Of a DNA stretch of 35,053 bases, positions 1 to 10,532 are shown in pieces (position 1 is the first letter of the stretch; each line of letters begins with the position of its first letter). This stretch comes from Acidobacteriota bacterium (GTDB lineage: Bacteria; Acidobacteriota; UBA6911; RPQK01; JADFOI01), in contig JADFOI010000025.1 in NCBI GenBank assembly GCA_022562935.1, positions 1 to 35,053 of the forward strand, read 5' to 3'. The position numbers and the translations under genes are program-made. Below the pieces are notes generated by a model that worked only from the letters and a program-made list of their open reading frames with translations, was not told the DNA's origin and made no database searches.

Positions 1-491
1 TGAATGTCATGCGCATCGCTCACGAAGAAGGTCTGCTCACCACGGCAACCATGATGATCGGGGGAGGGGAGACCCTTGAAGAACGCATCGAGCATCTGGA
101 CCGGCTGCGCAGACTGCAGGATGAGACGGGTGGATTTGTGGCCTTCATTCCCTGGAACGTTCAGCTGGAGGGAACTCCCATGCAGGCTTCCATTAGCAGG
201 AAGGTGGGCCCGGTGGAATACCTCACCCTATTGGCGGTCAGCCGCATTTACCTGGACAATATCCGCAACCTCCAGGTCTCCTGGCTCACCCAGGGCTTAG
301 CGGTTGCCCAGATAGCGCTTCACTTTGGAGCCAACGATGTGGGCAGCATCATGATTGAAGAAAATGTCATGAGCACGGCAGGCGCCCACAACACCGCCAC
401 TCGAGAGAACCTCCTCACCGTGATCGAAGAAGCGGGTTTTACACCCGCCCAACGAGACACCCTCTACCAGACCTTCCGCCGCATTGCGTAA
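1..491 (+). CDS. mqnC: Cyclic dehypoxanthinyl futalosine synthase MqnC, C-terminal part
   Basis: The gene enters from the left edge; the first whole codon is at base 3 and about 162 residues remain. MqnC is a radical SAM enzyme that cyclises dehypoxanthine futalosine in the futalosine route to menaquinone. The radical SAM cysteines lie outside the window. What is visible is the C-terminal region typical of the MqnC/MqnE/CofG-like group: an MMIGGGETLEER segment, an IPWNVQLEGTPM segment and the family-typical FGANDVGSIMIEENV stretch, which favours MqnC over MqnE. An in-frame ATG at base 9 is internal. A perfect 10-bp hairpin begins at the stop codon. No other menaquinone gene is in the window. 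The menaquinone product fits the nuo cluster further along. Confidence 0.88.
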   Translation, partial: NVMRIAHEEGLLTTATMMIGGGETLEERIEHLDRLRRLQDETGGFVAFIPWNVQLEGTPMQASISRKVGPVEYLTLLAVSRIYLDNIRNLQVSWLTQGLAVAQIALHFGANDVGSIMIEENVMSTAGAHNTATRENLLTVIEEAGFTPAQRDTLYQTFRRIA

Positions 492-512
492 ACACGCGCT
501 TTGCGCGTGTTT
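490..512. repeat. Perfect hairpin overlapping the mqnC stop codon
   Basis: Ten-base arms (AAACACGCGC and GCGCGTGTTT) around a TTT loop. It starts within the TAA stop of mqnC. No T-run follows, so it is either a weak transcription stop or, more likely, one of the many spacer palindromes of this genome. Confidence 0.6.
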
Positions 513-666
513 CGTGCAGTCGTGCTTTCGTCACTTCGTGACGCCGGGCATTCGTGCTGTCGTGCTGTCGGAGCGCGCGAAGCGCGCGCCTTCCAGGTTC
601 CAAGTCAGGTTTGGAATTTGGAATTTGAGATTTGTTAGGAATTTGAGATTTCCGGCCTTTGGCCGG
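513..666. repeat. Composite intergenic repeat, copy 1 (upstream of argR)
   Basis: The order is: TTCGTG/GTGCTGTCG-type short repeats (513-570), a GCGCGC-gaa-GCGCGC hairpin (573-587), a TTCCAGGTTCC segment, an A/T-rich tract with a 7-base period built on GGAATTT and GAGATTT (about 608-651), and a CCGGCC-ttt-GGCCGG hairpin (652-666). The same modules occur in reverse order and orientation at 4749-4895, just after argF, so the arginine operon is bracketed by inverted copies. There is no coding sequence here. Confidence 0.75.
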
Positions 667-673
667 CGCTGGC

Positions 674-719
674 TTGACTTTGGCTCCGGAATGTATAAAT
701 ATACATAATTTGTGTATAG
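674..719 (+). promoter_or_regulatory. Putative argR promoter with ARG-box-like operator
   Basis: A TTGACT hexamer at 674-679 may be a -35 element, with A/T-rich TATAAAT downstream as a possible -10; the spacing is imperfect. Over it lies a palindrome at 691-706 with perfect 7-base arms, ATGTATA-aa-TATACAT, and a second half-site-like TGTGTATA at 711-718. This resembles the 18-bp ARG boxes bound by ArgR in other bacteria. Its position over the promoter and start codon suggests that arginine-loaded ArgR represses its own operon. The regulatory role is inferred. Confidence 0.6.
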
Positions 720-1140
720 AGAAAAAGAGAAGCGCCACCAGGCCATCCTCGATTTGGTTGATCGAACTAACCTTTCCAGCCAGGAAAACCTGCGCAAAAT
801 GCTGGAAACAATTGGCTTTGAAGTAACACAGGCCACTTTGTCCCGTGACCTGAAGGAACTGCATGTAGTCAAGACGACCGGCGAAGATGGTGAATATAAA
901 TATGCGATTATGGAAGAAATTCCCGGTTTTCAGATTGCCAGCTGCGACATCAGTGGGAATCTGCTGGTTCTGCACACCGACCCGGGAATGGCCCCGGCTG
1001 TGGCTTACCAGGTGGATGCCCTGGGGTTGGCCGGGATTTTAGGGACGGTAGCGGGTGAGGATACCCTCCTGGTGGTGGTGGCGGAAGGATACGATTCCCG
1101 TAAGGTGAGGAAGGATTTATGGCAAGGAGTGCAGAAGTAA
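712..1140 (+). CDS. argR: Arginine repressor ArgR
   Basis: ArgR binds arginine and represses arginine biosynthesis genes, acting as a hexamer on paired ARG boxes. The 142 residues match the family length. The N-terminal winged helix-turn-helix contains the recognition segment VTQATLSRDLKEL (about residues 39-51). The C-terminal arginine-binding and oligomerisation domain carries LVLHTDPGMAPAVAYQVDAL and GILGTVAGEDTLLVVV. An in-frame stop at 706-708 rules out any earlier start, so translation begins at GTG 712 or later; no Shine-Dalgarno sequence precedes it. The gene overlaps argG by 22 bases, so repressor and enzymes are probably made from one transcript. Confidence 0.93.
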   Translation: MYREKEKRHQAILDLVDRTNLSSQENLRKMLETIGFEVTQATLSRDLKELHVVKTTGEDGEYKYAIMEEIPGFQIASCDISGNLLVLHTDPGMAPAVAYQVDALGLAGILGTVAGEDTLLVVVAEGYDSRKVRKDLWQGVQK

Positions 1141-2360
1141 AGAAAATCGTTTTGGCTTATTCAGGTGGCCTGGATACTTCGGTCATGCTGCATTGGCTCA
1201 AGGAGAAGTATGGGTGTCCCATTCTGGCCTTCGTGGCCGATGTGGGCCAGGGTGAGGATTTACCCTCCATTGAAAAGAAGGCCTACGAAACCGGCGCCGA
1301 TAAAGTGGTCATTTCCGACCTGCGCGAGGAGTTCGTCCGGGAATTTTGCTTTCCCGCCATGCAGGCCCACGCCCTTTACGAGGGAGAGTATCTGATGGGA
1401 ACCTCACTGGCGCGGCCGGCGATTGCCCGCGAGCAGGTGAAGGTGGCTGCCGATTGGGGCGCCGATGCCGTGGCTCACGGCTCGACGGGCAAGGGCAACG
1501 ATCAGATTCGGTTCGAATTGACCTTTCAGGCCCTGGCTCCTGAATTGAAGATTATTGCCCCTTGGAGAAGCTGGGAGTTCAGGGGGCGCAGTGATCTGAT
1601 CAGCTATGCCCAGACCTGGGGAATTCCCATCACCTCGACCCGGGAGAAGCCCTACAGCATCGACCAGAACATCATGCACGCTTCCTACGAGGGGGGCATC
1701 TTGGAGGATCCCTGGGAAGCTCCTCCGGAAGATATCTTCCTGCTCAGCGTGGCCCCACAGCAAGCCCCCGATGACCCGACCGAGATGGTCATCGATTTCG
1801 AGGCGGGCATTCCCGTCAAGGTGAACGACAAGGCCATGGGACCGGTGGAGATTCTCCAGGAACTGAACCGCGTTGCCGGTGCCAACGGTGTGGGGCGTGT
1901 GGATCTGGTGGAGAACCGGATGGTGGGTATGAAGTCCCGGGGTGTCTATGAAACACCGGGCATGACGGTATTGCACAAGACCCATCGTGCCCTGGAGTCC
2001 CTGACGTTGGATCGTGAAGTGCAACACCTGAAAGATGACTTGGCCCCCCGTATTGCCGAGTTGATTTACTACGGATTCTGGTTTGCGCCCGAAATGCAGC
2101 TTTTATTGCAGCTGATCCAGAATTCTCAGACCCGGGTCACGGGCAAGGTCAAGATCCAGCTTTACAAAGGAAACTGCGTGGTTCAGGGTCGAAGTTCACC
2201 CTTTAATCTCTACGATCCCGCTTACGCCACCTTCGAGGCCGACGAGGTTTATTCGCAGGCTGATGCACAGGGGTTTATTCAACTCCAGGGGCTGCGTTTG
2301 AGAGTGGCCGCGCTCTTGGAAAAGGGCCGTCAGCTGGAAGCGGTGGATAAGACCCGCTGA
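1119..2360 (+). CDS. argG: Argininosuccinate synthase
   Basis: ArgG condenses citrulline and aspartate with ATP to argininosuccinate, the penultimate step of arginine synthesis. The protein has 413 residues, the normal length. The ATP pyrophosphatase loop is visible as AYSGGLDTSV near residues 13-22, followed by FVADVGQGED. The central HGSTGKGNDQIRFE segment is the family substrate-binding signature, and EKPYSIDQNIMHASYEGG is also characteristic. The ATG at 1119 overlaps the end of argR by 22 bases, with an AAGGA-like site just upstream. The stop is 31 bases before the preferred argH start. Fully intact. Confidence 0.97.
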   Translation: MARSAEVKKIVLAYSGGLDTSVMLHWLKEKYGCPILAFVADVGQGEDLPSIEKKAYETGADKVVISDLREEFVREFCFPAMQAHALYEGEYLMGTSLARPAIAREQVKVAADWGADAVAHGSTGKGNDQIRFELTFQALAPELKIIAPWRSWEFRGRSDLISYAQTWGIPITSTREKPYSIDQNIMHASYEGGILEDPWEAPPEDIFLLSVAPQQAPDDPTEMVIDFEAGIPVKVNDKAMGPVEILQELNRVAGANGVGRVDLVENRMVGMKSRGVYETPGMTVLHKTHRALESLTLDREVQHLKDDLAPRIAELIYYGFWFAPEMQLLLQLIQNSQTRVTGKVKIQLYKGNCVVQGRSSPFNLYDPAYATFEADEVYSQADAQGFIQLQGLRLRVAALLEKGRQLEAVDKTR

Positions 2361-2391
2361 AGAAGTGTTCGGGCCGGCCACAGGTAGCCCA

Positions 2392-3789
2392 ATGAGTGAA
2401 GAAAAGACCAAAAAACCGTGGGGAGGACGATTCAAGTCAGAGCTGGATCCTGTTGTCCTGAAATACACTCGTTCGGTTCATCTGGACCGGAGACTGGCTC
2501 CTTACGATCTTCAAGGCAGTCGAGCTCATGTGCGCATGCTGGCGGCTCAGGGGATTGTGAGCTCGGAGGATGAAAAACGAATCCTTGAGGGCCTCAAGCA
2601 AATCGAGGAGGAGATCGAGTCGGGCGAGTTCTCCTATCGGGATGAGCTGGAAGACATCCATATGAACATTGAGCATCGCTTGCAGGAGATTGTAGGTGAA
2701 GCAGGAGGTCGGCTTCATACGGGCAGGAGTAGAAATGATCAAGTGTCTCTGGATCTGAGGCTGTTTTGCCTGGACACGGCGCTGCGCTGGCGGACTCAGA
2801 TTCTGGAGGTTCACAAGGCTCTGCTCGAGCGCGCCCGGGAACTCAAGGGTGATCTTTTCCCAGGCTGGACTCATTTACAGGCCGCACAGCCTCTGTCCTG
2901 GGGGCATTACCTGCTGGCTTTTTGTGAGATGTTGGGCCGGGACAATCATCGCTTGACCGATTACCAGAAGCTTCACTCCAGGTCTCCGTTGGGGGCCGGT
3001 GCCTTAACCGGAAGCACGCTTCCTCTGGACCCGGAACGAAGCGCGCAGGAACTGGGATTCTCAGCCAGCTTCGCCAACAGCTACGACGTGGTGGGAGATA
3101 GGGACTTCCTTCTGGAACTGCTGCAGATCGCCAGCCAGCTGATGATTCATCTGAGCCGCCTTGCCGAGGACTTTATCTATCTTTCCAGTACGGCTGTTCA
3201 TTGGATTGAGCTGCCCGATTCGCTCTGTACGGGCAGCAGCATGATGCCCCAGAAGAAGAATCTGGATGTGCTGGAACTGACACGCGGCAAAACGGCCTCC
3301 GTATTGGGCCACGCTTCGGCCATGGCTATTTTGCTCAAGGGGCTTCCCACTTCCTACCATCGCGACCTTCAGCAGGATAAGGAGCACCTCTTTAGCGCCG
3401 TTGACGACGTTGGCGGAACTTTGGAGGTGATTCCTCTGGTGATTGCCGGCTTTCAAGTCGACACCGAGCGGGTCCAGGGTGCCCTCAAGCAGGGTTTTTT
3501 GATGGCCACCGATCTGGCGGAATACCTGGTGACCCGAGGCAGTCCCTTTCGAGTGGCCCATGAGACGGTGGGAAAGCTGGTGGCCTATTGCCTGGAAAAA
3601 GGGCTGACCCTGGAAGAATTGCCTTTGGAGAAGCTTCAGGAACTGGCTCCCGAATGTGGCCCTGAAGTCAGTGAAGTCCTCAAGCCGGAGAGCTTTCTGA
3701 GGCGACGTTGGCACAAAGGGAGTTCGGGACGGGTCTCCATTGAGCAGCAGATTGTCCATTGGAAGGAATGGATCGAAAATCTCTCATGA
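2392..3789 (+). CDS. argH: Argininosuccinate lyase
   Basis: ArgH splits argininosuccinate into arginine and fumarate. The protein has 465 residues and is in the fumarase/aspartase superfamily. It starts with the usual KPWGGRF motif, contains HTGRSRNDQV, and has the superfamily signature GSSMMPQKKN from about residue 281, whose first serine is the catalytic base region. I chose ATG 2392 because homologues begin shortly before WGGRF; an in-frame GTG at 2365 would add nine unsupported residues. The stop codon overlaps the argF start in an ATGA arrangement, typical of translational coupling. Confidence 0.96.
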   Translation: MSEEKTKKPWGGRFKSELDPVVLKYTRSVHLDRRLAPYDLQGSRAHVRMLAAQGIVSSEDEKRILEGLKQIEEEIESGEFSYRDELEDIHMNIEHRLQEIVGEAGGRLHTGRSRNDQVSLDLRLFCLDTALRWRTQILEVHKALLERARELKGDLFPGWTHLQAAQPLSWGHYLLAFCEMLGRDNHRLTDYQKLHSRSPLGAGALTGSTLPLDPERSAQELGFSASFANSYDVVGDRDFLLELLQIASQLMIHLSRLAEDFIYLSSTAVHWIELPDSLCTGSSMMPQKKNLDVLELTRGKTASVLGHASAMAILLKGLPTSYHRDLQQDKEHLFSAVDDVGGTLEVIPLVIAGFQVDTERVQGALKQGFLMATDLAEYLVTRGSPFRVAHETVGKLVAYCLEKGLTLEELPLEKLQELAPECGPEVSEVLKPESFLRRRWHKGSSGRVSIEQQIVHWKEWIENLS

Positions 3790-4748
3790 AAGACTTTCTC
3801 TCCCTGAAAGATCTCAGTGTGGAGTGGTGGAAGCAGTTGCTTCATGTGAGCGCCGAGGTCAAGCAGCGGCCCAGCTATTTCCGCCAGATGCTGGGGGGCA
3901 AGAGCTCGGTGCTGCTTTTTGAGAAGTCTTCACTGCGGACCCGTCTCACCTTCGAGTTGGGAATGAAACAGTTGGGTGGTGATGCTGTTTTCCTCGACTA
4001 TCGGGAGTCCCGCCTGGGTGGGCGTGAGTCAATCACCGATGTGGCCCGCAATCTGGAGCGATGGTTTGATTGCATCGTGGCCCGAACCTTTTCCCATGAG
4101 GCGGTCGTCCAACTGGCCGAGCAAGCCTCCATACCGGTGATCAATGGTCTCAGTGATGCGGAACACCCCTGCCAGGCTCTTGCCGATGTCTTCACGCTGC
4201 AGGAGAAGTGGGGAGAGGTACAGGGGAAGACGCTTGCCTTTATCGGGGATGGAAACAACGTCTGCACCTCGCTCATTCACGCTGCCGCCCTTTCGGGCAT
4301 GTCCCTGGTAGCCGTCACTCCCGGCTCCCATCAACCTTACCCGGAAGCGGCCCAGGACTTCGAGAGTCTTTCCACCTCTGCTACAGCCTCCTACCGCTGG
4401 ACCGAATCTGTGGACGGCCTGCAAGGAGCAGATGCTGTCTACACGGACACCTGGGTGAGTATGGGGCAGGAAGAGGAAACCCGGGAGCGGGTTCGAGCCC
4501 TACAGAGCTACCAGGTGACCCCGGAACTGATGGCCTCAACCGGGAAGGATCCTTATTTCATGCACTGTCTTCCCGCCCATCGCAACCAGGAAGTCACCGA
4601 TTCGGTCATGGACTCTTCCCAGTCCCTGGTCTACGAACAGGCGGAGAACCGACTTCATGTCCAGAAGGCCCTTCTTCTTCTTCTTCTCGCTCCCAAAGAG
4701 GTGGAGCGCTACTTGCGGCTCGAGAAGTTCGCCAGCTGGAAAAACTGA
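3786..4748 (+). CDS. argF: Ornithine carbamoyltransferase
   Basis: This enzyme joins carbamoyl phosphate to ornithine to make citrulline. The protein has 320 residues. Visible family motifs are the carbamoyl-phosphate site FEKSSLRTR (about residue 46; SLRTR where many have STRTR), HPCQALAD (from residue 127), the ornithine-side DTWVSMG, and HCLPAHR (from residue 260). The ornithine-type DxxxSMG motif argues against an N-acetylornithine enzyme. I took ATG 3786, giving the usual MKDFLSLKDL beginning and a 4-base ATGA overlap with argH; an earlier ATG at 3759 would extend unusually far into argH. It ends the arg operon, and a hairpin begins at the next base. Confidence 0.95.
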   Translation: MKDFLSLKDLSVEWWKQLLHVSAEVKQRPSYFRQMLGGKSSVLLFEKSSLRTRLTFELGMKQLGGDAVFLDYRESRLGGRESITDVARNLERWFDCIVARTFSHEAVVQLAEQASIPVINGLSDAEHPCQALADVFTLQEKWGEVQGKTLAFIGDGNNVCTSLIHAAALSGMSLVAVTPGSHQPYPEAAQDFESLSTSATASYRWTESVDGLQGADAVYTDTWVSMGQEEETRERVRALQSYQVTPELMASTGKDPYFMHCLPAHRNQEVTDSVMDSSQSLVYEQAENRLHVQKALLLLLLAPKEVERYLRLEKFASWKN

Positions 4749-4895
4749 CCGCTGAGCCGCTGGAAGCGGTCAGCGGAAATTCAAAATTCAAAACTCCAAA
4801 TCCCAAACAAATTCCAAATTCCAGATTCCAAACCTGACCTGGAACCTGGAACGCGCGCAAAGCGCGCCCCGACAGCACGACGGCACTAAAGCACA
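4749..4895. repeat. Composite intergenic repeat, copy 2, inverted (downstream of argF)
   Basis: This is the reverse-oriented partner of 513-666. It starts directly after the argF stop with a hairpin (4749-4776; CCGCTGA-CCGC arms against GCGG-TCAGCGG). An A/T-rich tract with 7-base period follows (AAATTCA, AAACTCC, AAATCCC units, 4777-4846), then the GGAACCTGGAAC segment, a GCGCGC-aaa-GCGCGC hairpin (4853-4867) and GACAGCACGACGGCAC. The first hairpin could also end arg operon transcription, although no clean T-run follows. Confidence 0.75.
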
Positions 4896-4977
4896 ATCGC
4901 ACCAATTGACACCCCAGAAGGCCTATGTTAGGTTTTTCTCCTACGAGCTAAACAAGTTCTTCTCTCAGGGGGTATTG

Positions 4978-7472
<2,495 letters not shown>

Positions 7473-7480
7473 AGAACAGA

Positions 7481-7535
7481 CCACAGCCGGAAGACCGGCT
7501 GAAATCCCAAATCTCAAATCCCAAATTCAAAGAGG
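7481..7535. repeat. Hairpin plus 7-base-period tract, downstream of ahcY
   Basis: A perfect hairpin CAGCCGG-aaga-CCGGCTG (7484-7501) runs into a clean heptad tract of AAATCCC/AAATCTC/AAATTCA units (7502-7531). A 25-base stretch (7481-7505) is repeated exactly on the opposite strand at 32850-32874, 25 kb away, again with a heptad tract attached. The rest of the spacer up to the rhomboid gene has a GGGACAGGCCC core (7543-7553), a CGCTTCG/CGAGAAGCG hairpin near 7621-7639 and three TGTTGTC tandem units near 7653-7675. Confidence 0.75.
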
Positions 7536-7723
7536 GAATTTTGGGACAGGCCCAGAGTTCTTGCGGAAACCCCTGCATTTAAAGGAGAAAACTTGGGGCT
7601 GGCACCAAACTCCCCCAAACCGCTTCGTAACGAGAAGCGATGCATACTCGTCTGTTGTCTGTTGTCTGTTGTCAGCTTTTTCCCATCCTCCTGTCTCCTC
7701 TTTCCTTGTGCTATCATCAGCTG

Positions 7724-8446
7724 ATGAGTTTTGGTCCGAGACCGACGATGAGGCTGGGTCCCACCTTGACCCCTATGGTCAAGTATCTGATGATTGCTTG
7801 TGCGGCCACTGGTTTGCTACAGGTGCTCAGTCCTGGTCGAGACATCGAAGTGATCTTTGGCCTGACTCCCTACGCAGTCATCAGTAAACTGTTTTTGTGG
7901 CAGATCGTCAGCTATCTTTTTCTTCACGGGGGCTTCGGGCACCTGTTCTGGAACATGGTTCCGCTCTGGATGTTTGGCTCGGAACTGGAGCGCTACTGGG
8001 GCGGCAAGGAGTTTTTGAGATTTTTCCTGATTACCGGCATCGGAGCCGGACTGCTGTCGATTGCCGTTCAGCCCTTCTCTCTCATACCGATCATCGGAGC
8101 CAGCGGCGCTATCTACGGCATCTTGATGGCCTATGGTCTTATGTTTCCGGAACGCCTGGTGTACCTCTACTTTCTCTTTCCCGTCAAAGTGAAGTACTTT
8201 GTGGCCTTTCTGGGCATCGTCACCTTTATTTCCGCCCTGAGCTCACCGGGTGGTCCCATTGCTCACATGGCTCACCTGGGAGGCATGGTGTTTGGTTTTC
8301 TCTACATGAAGGGTTTGCTGTCCCCTTCTGCGGTGCGTCAGAGCTACCAGCGCTGGAAGCTGAAACAGCTGCGGAAGAAATTCAAGGTATATGACAGCCA
8401 GAGACGAAAGCAAAAAGAAAAAGAAGACGATTTCTGGATCAACTGA
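7724..8446 (+). CDS. Rhomboid-family intramembrane serine protease
   Basis: Rhomboids cut membrane proteins within or near their transmembrane segments. The 240-residue protein has six or so hydrophobic segments. The serine of GASG is residue 127, the catalytic histidine of the AHLGG motif is residue 184, and the family H-H-N triad is at H68, H73 and N77 (LHGGFGHLFWNM). A short, highly basic C-terminal tail (KLKQLRKKF...RRKQKEKE) should be cytoplasmic. I chose ATG 7724; another ATG at 7748 is possible, and a reading from 7640 adds 28 residues without support. No strong ribosome site is seen. The substrate cannot be predicted. Confidence 0.88.
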   Translation: MSFGPRPTMRLGPTLTPMVKYLMIACAATGLLQVLSPGRDIEVIFGLTPYAVISKLFLWQIVSYLFLHGGFGHLFWNMVPLWMFGSELERYWGGKEFLRFFLITGIGAGLLSIAVQPFSLIPIIGASGAIYGILMAYGLMFPERLVYLYFLFPVKVKYFVAFLGIVTFISALSSPGGPIAHMAHLGGMVFGFLYMKGLLSPSAVRQSYQRWKLKQLRKKFKVYDSQRRKQKEKEDDFWIN

Positions 8447-8453
8447 AGAACTC

Positions 8454-8488
8454 TTCTCTATTTTCTATTTTCTGCGCGCGCTTCGCGC
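8454..8488. repeat. CTATTTT tandem units plus GCGCG hairpin in a convergent gap
   Basis: TTCTCTATTTTCTATTTTCT (8454-8473) is followed by a GCGCG-ctt-CGCGC hairpin (8476-8488). It lies between the convergent rhomboid and M48 genes and touches the M48 stop codon, so it could end transcription from both sides. The same 20 bases recur at 14090-14109. Confidence 0.55.
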
Positions 8489-9954
8489 TAGCGCCTCCCC
8501 GCTTCGATCACCTTGACCAGCGTGCCCGCCCTAAGGGACTGATCGACATCGATACGATTCAGTCGAGACAGCGCCTCCGCATTCATCCGGGGATTGTTCA
8601 CAGCCTGGGCAATCTGGCGCAGGGTTTGCCCCCGCCGGGCCGTGCGAATCTGCAGCCGATCGGGTTGGACATTCAAAAGATTCCGGTCTCTCAATCTGGA
8701 AAAGCTGGTGAGGCTGTCTTCGAATGTCCTGGCGTATTTGGAGAAGGTCTGGTTGGGGGCCAGACCGAGGATCTGATAGAGCCTTCCCCTAAAATCAATG
8801 AAGGCGGCCAGCGCGCTGAGTCGATTTCCCTGGGAATCCTGAAACCGGTAGGTGCCTATAAAAGCACGATTGCCATTGATGCGGGTGTTCTCCCCTTCCA
8901 GTAATTCCACGCCCGACTGCTCGGCCAAATCTCTGGCGTACTCTCCCGGAGAGGTGCCTTCCGGGGCTTCGGCCAGGGTCAATTGAATCGCAGCGTCTTC
9001 ACTGGCTGGCGAAGAAACGACGGCTTGCTTGCTGTTTTGTACCCGCCATCCGGTTGGAATGCGAATCCTGAACTCCAGCTCGGGATGGACAAACCACCCG
9101 TCTGACCGAAATCCCTCCCGTGGATTTTCTCCGAATACAATGCCGCTGATGCGCCGAAGGAAGGTTTCCCGGTTGACGATCCAACGTTTGTCGGGTTGAG
9201 CACGAACAATAATTTCGGCCTCCTGCCGGGTGGCGGTGATTCGATCCGGGGGAGCGGGATGACTGGAGAGCCAATCGGGAATCGATTGATTGGAGTCGGC
9301 CCTCATTTGTTGAAAAACGACGAAGAACTTGCTCAGTTCTCGAGGGTCGTAACCGCCCAGGCTCATATATTCCACGCCCAACTCATCGGATTGCCGTTCG
9401 TCGTCACGACCGTATTTGAGGGAGAGCATTCCCACACCCGCTTGAGCAAGTTCACTCAGCTGGGAGAAAGTGGGTGAAAGAACGCTGCCCAATCCCAATC
9501 CCACGCCAAAGAGCTGACTTTTGCTGATTTGCGAGACCGAGTGTCGAGCCGTGACGTGTCCGATTTCATGTCCCATCACCCCGGCCAGCTCGGCCTCGTT
9601 GTTCATGTAGGCCAGAATCTCCCGGGTGAAATAGATGTAACCTCCGGGAAGGGCAAAGGCGTTGACGATCGGGCTATCGACGACGTTGAAGTGCCACTCC
9701 AGTTGGGGACGATGAGAGAGGCCGGCCAGCTTTTGCCCGATCTGATTGAAATAGCTTTGAAGATTGGAGTCTTCCACCCGTCCGAACTGCGCCAGCACTT
9801 CGGGATGGGCCTCTCGCCCGTATGCGATCTCCTGCCTTTCTGAAATCAGGACGATCTGGCGTTTCCCGGTGACCGGGTTTCGGGCACAGCCGCTCAACAC
9901 CAGAAGGGACAAAAGAACAAAAAGGGAACGGCAAATACGGCTCTTTTTAGGCAT
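8488..9954 (-). CDS. M48-family metalloprotease lipoprotein (BepA/LoiP-like)
   Basis: Probably a zinc protease for outer-membrane or periplasmic protein quality control. The 488-residue protein has a lipoprotein signal with lipobox LVLSGC (lipidated Cys23). The M48 catalytic core is visible: HEIGH (His129, Glu130, His133), with the downstream zinc-ligand region near DERQSDELGVEYM. A middle domain of unclear role follows, and the C-terminal 50 or so residues (RRGQTLRQIAQAVNNP...LNRID...LRAGTLVKV) look like a LysM-type peptidoglycan-binding domain. I chose ATG 9954 because an AGAGG site sits nine bases upstream; ATG 9960 and TTG 9963 are in frame but too close to it. The exact family member cannot be fixed. 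Confidence 0.88.
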   Translation of the reverse strand: MPKKSRICRSLFVLLSLLVLSGCARNPVTGKRQIVLISERQEIAYGREAHPEVLAQFGRVEDSNLQSYFNQIGQKLAGLSHRPQLEWHFNVVDSPIVNAFALPGGYIYFTREILAYMNNEAELAGVMGHEIGHVTARHSVSQISKSQLFGVGLGLGSVLSPTFSQLSELAQAGVGMLSLKYGRDDERQSDELGVEYMSLGGYDPRELSKFFVVFQQMRADSNQSIPDWLSSHPAPPDRITATRQEAEIIVRAQPDKRWIVNRETFLRRISGIVFGENPREGFRSDGWFVHPELEFRIRIPTGWRVQNSKQAVVSSPASEDAAIQLTLAEAPEGTSPGEYARDLAEQSGVELLEGENTRINGNRAFIGTYRFQDSQGNRLSALAAFIDFRGRLYQILGLAPNQTFSKYARTFEDSLTSFSRLRDRNLLNVQPDRLQIRTARRGQTLRQIAQAVNNPRMNAEALSRLNRIDVDQSLRAGTLVKVIEAGRR

Positions 9955-10069
9955 GATCATCAACCTCTAGTATATCCGACTCATCTGTAGAGGATCGAAG
10001 ATGAAGTCTACTCAGATTCAGAAGTTTGCAGGATAGAGTTTCTTTTAAGGGATCATCCCAGGACACCTA

Positions 10070-10315
10070 TCAATCAGCGTAGAAATGGGGTTTCAATTCG
10101 GTCTCTGGAACGTAACGAAGAGCTTGACGATAGATGGCTCGAATTGTGCCCCTATCGAGTTCGGGGTGGTCTGGAATGGTGAGAGTTTGCTTGAATCCAC
10201 CCGCTGCCTCTCGGCGAAGCTTCACGTGACTCCCTCGTCGAGAAATCTCGTGAAAGCCAAAAGATTGAAGGATCCGCAGAACCTCCTTCCCTGAGAGGCT
10301 CCGAAGTTTAGGCAT
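10070..10315 (-). CDS. HicA-type toxin (YcfA family mRNA interferase)
   Basis: HicA toxins bind and cleave mRNA and are neutralised by HicB. The 81-residue protein has the dsRNA-binding-like fold signature: the SGKEVLRILQSFGFHEISRRGSHVKLR stretch with the conserved G-S-H (active histidine), then LTIPDHPELDRGTIRAIYRQ. It is the last gene of a three-gene minus-strand cassette and overlaps the HicB stop by 8 bases. Product and orientation fit a type II toxin-antitoxin pair with the antitoxin gene upstream. Confidence 0.85.
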   Translation of the reverse strand: MPKLRSLSGKEVLRILQSFGFHEISRRGSHVKLRREAAGGFKQTLTIPDHPELDRGTIRAIYRQALRYVPETELKPHFYAD

Positions 10316-10532
10316 GAACTGGCTCGAGCTCGAAGCTGACTAGGACAGAGGGATTTGGAGCGAGGCCCATTTCTCCAAGGTCTTCCCCTTCCAAATGCAA
10401 AGCAATTGCTTCCTGAAGATTCTTGGCGAGTTCATCGAGGGTCTCTCCCTGAGTGACCACTGGCAGATCGATGCATTCACCTACGTAGTACCTTTCCCCT
10501 TTAGAGACATGAACCTGGATGATCTTTTTCAT
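10308..10532 (-). CDS. HicB-type antitoxin
   Basis: A 74-residue partner of the HicA-like toxin. It has the partial RNase-H-like HicB fold: an N-terminal beta strand (IIQVHVSKGERYYVGECIDLPVVTQGETLDELAKNLQEAIALHLEG), with the typical pattern of a strand, ...D-LP-V-TQG-T-DE and a helix. It lacks a clear C-terminal DNA-binding helix-turn-helix, so it is the short form and autoregulation may depend on another factor. It overlaps the upstream DUF433 gene by 4 bases (ATGA) and hicA by 8. Confidence 0.82.
   Translation of the reverse strand: MKKIIQVHVSKGERYYVGECIDLPVVTQGETLDELAKNLQEAIALHLEGEDLGEMGLAPNPSVLVSFELEPVHA

Noticed and set aside
4906-4977. N-terminal extension of metK from TTG 4906
   Set aside because: The extra residues have no family counterpart, and ATG 4978 has a good ribosome site.
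4749-4977. SAM riboswitch before metK
   Set aside because: The leader consists of the hairpin/heptad repeat and a short unstructured stretch; I see none of the conserved SAM-I, SAM-II or SAM-IV cores.
7502-7531. CRISPR-like array of short repeats
   Set aside because: The units are 7 bases, degenerate and without spacers; no cas genes nearby.
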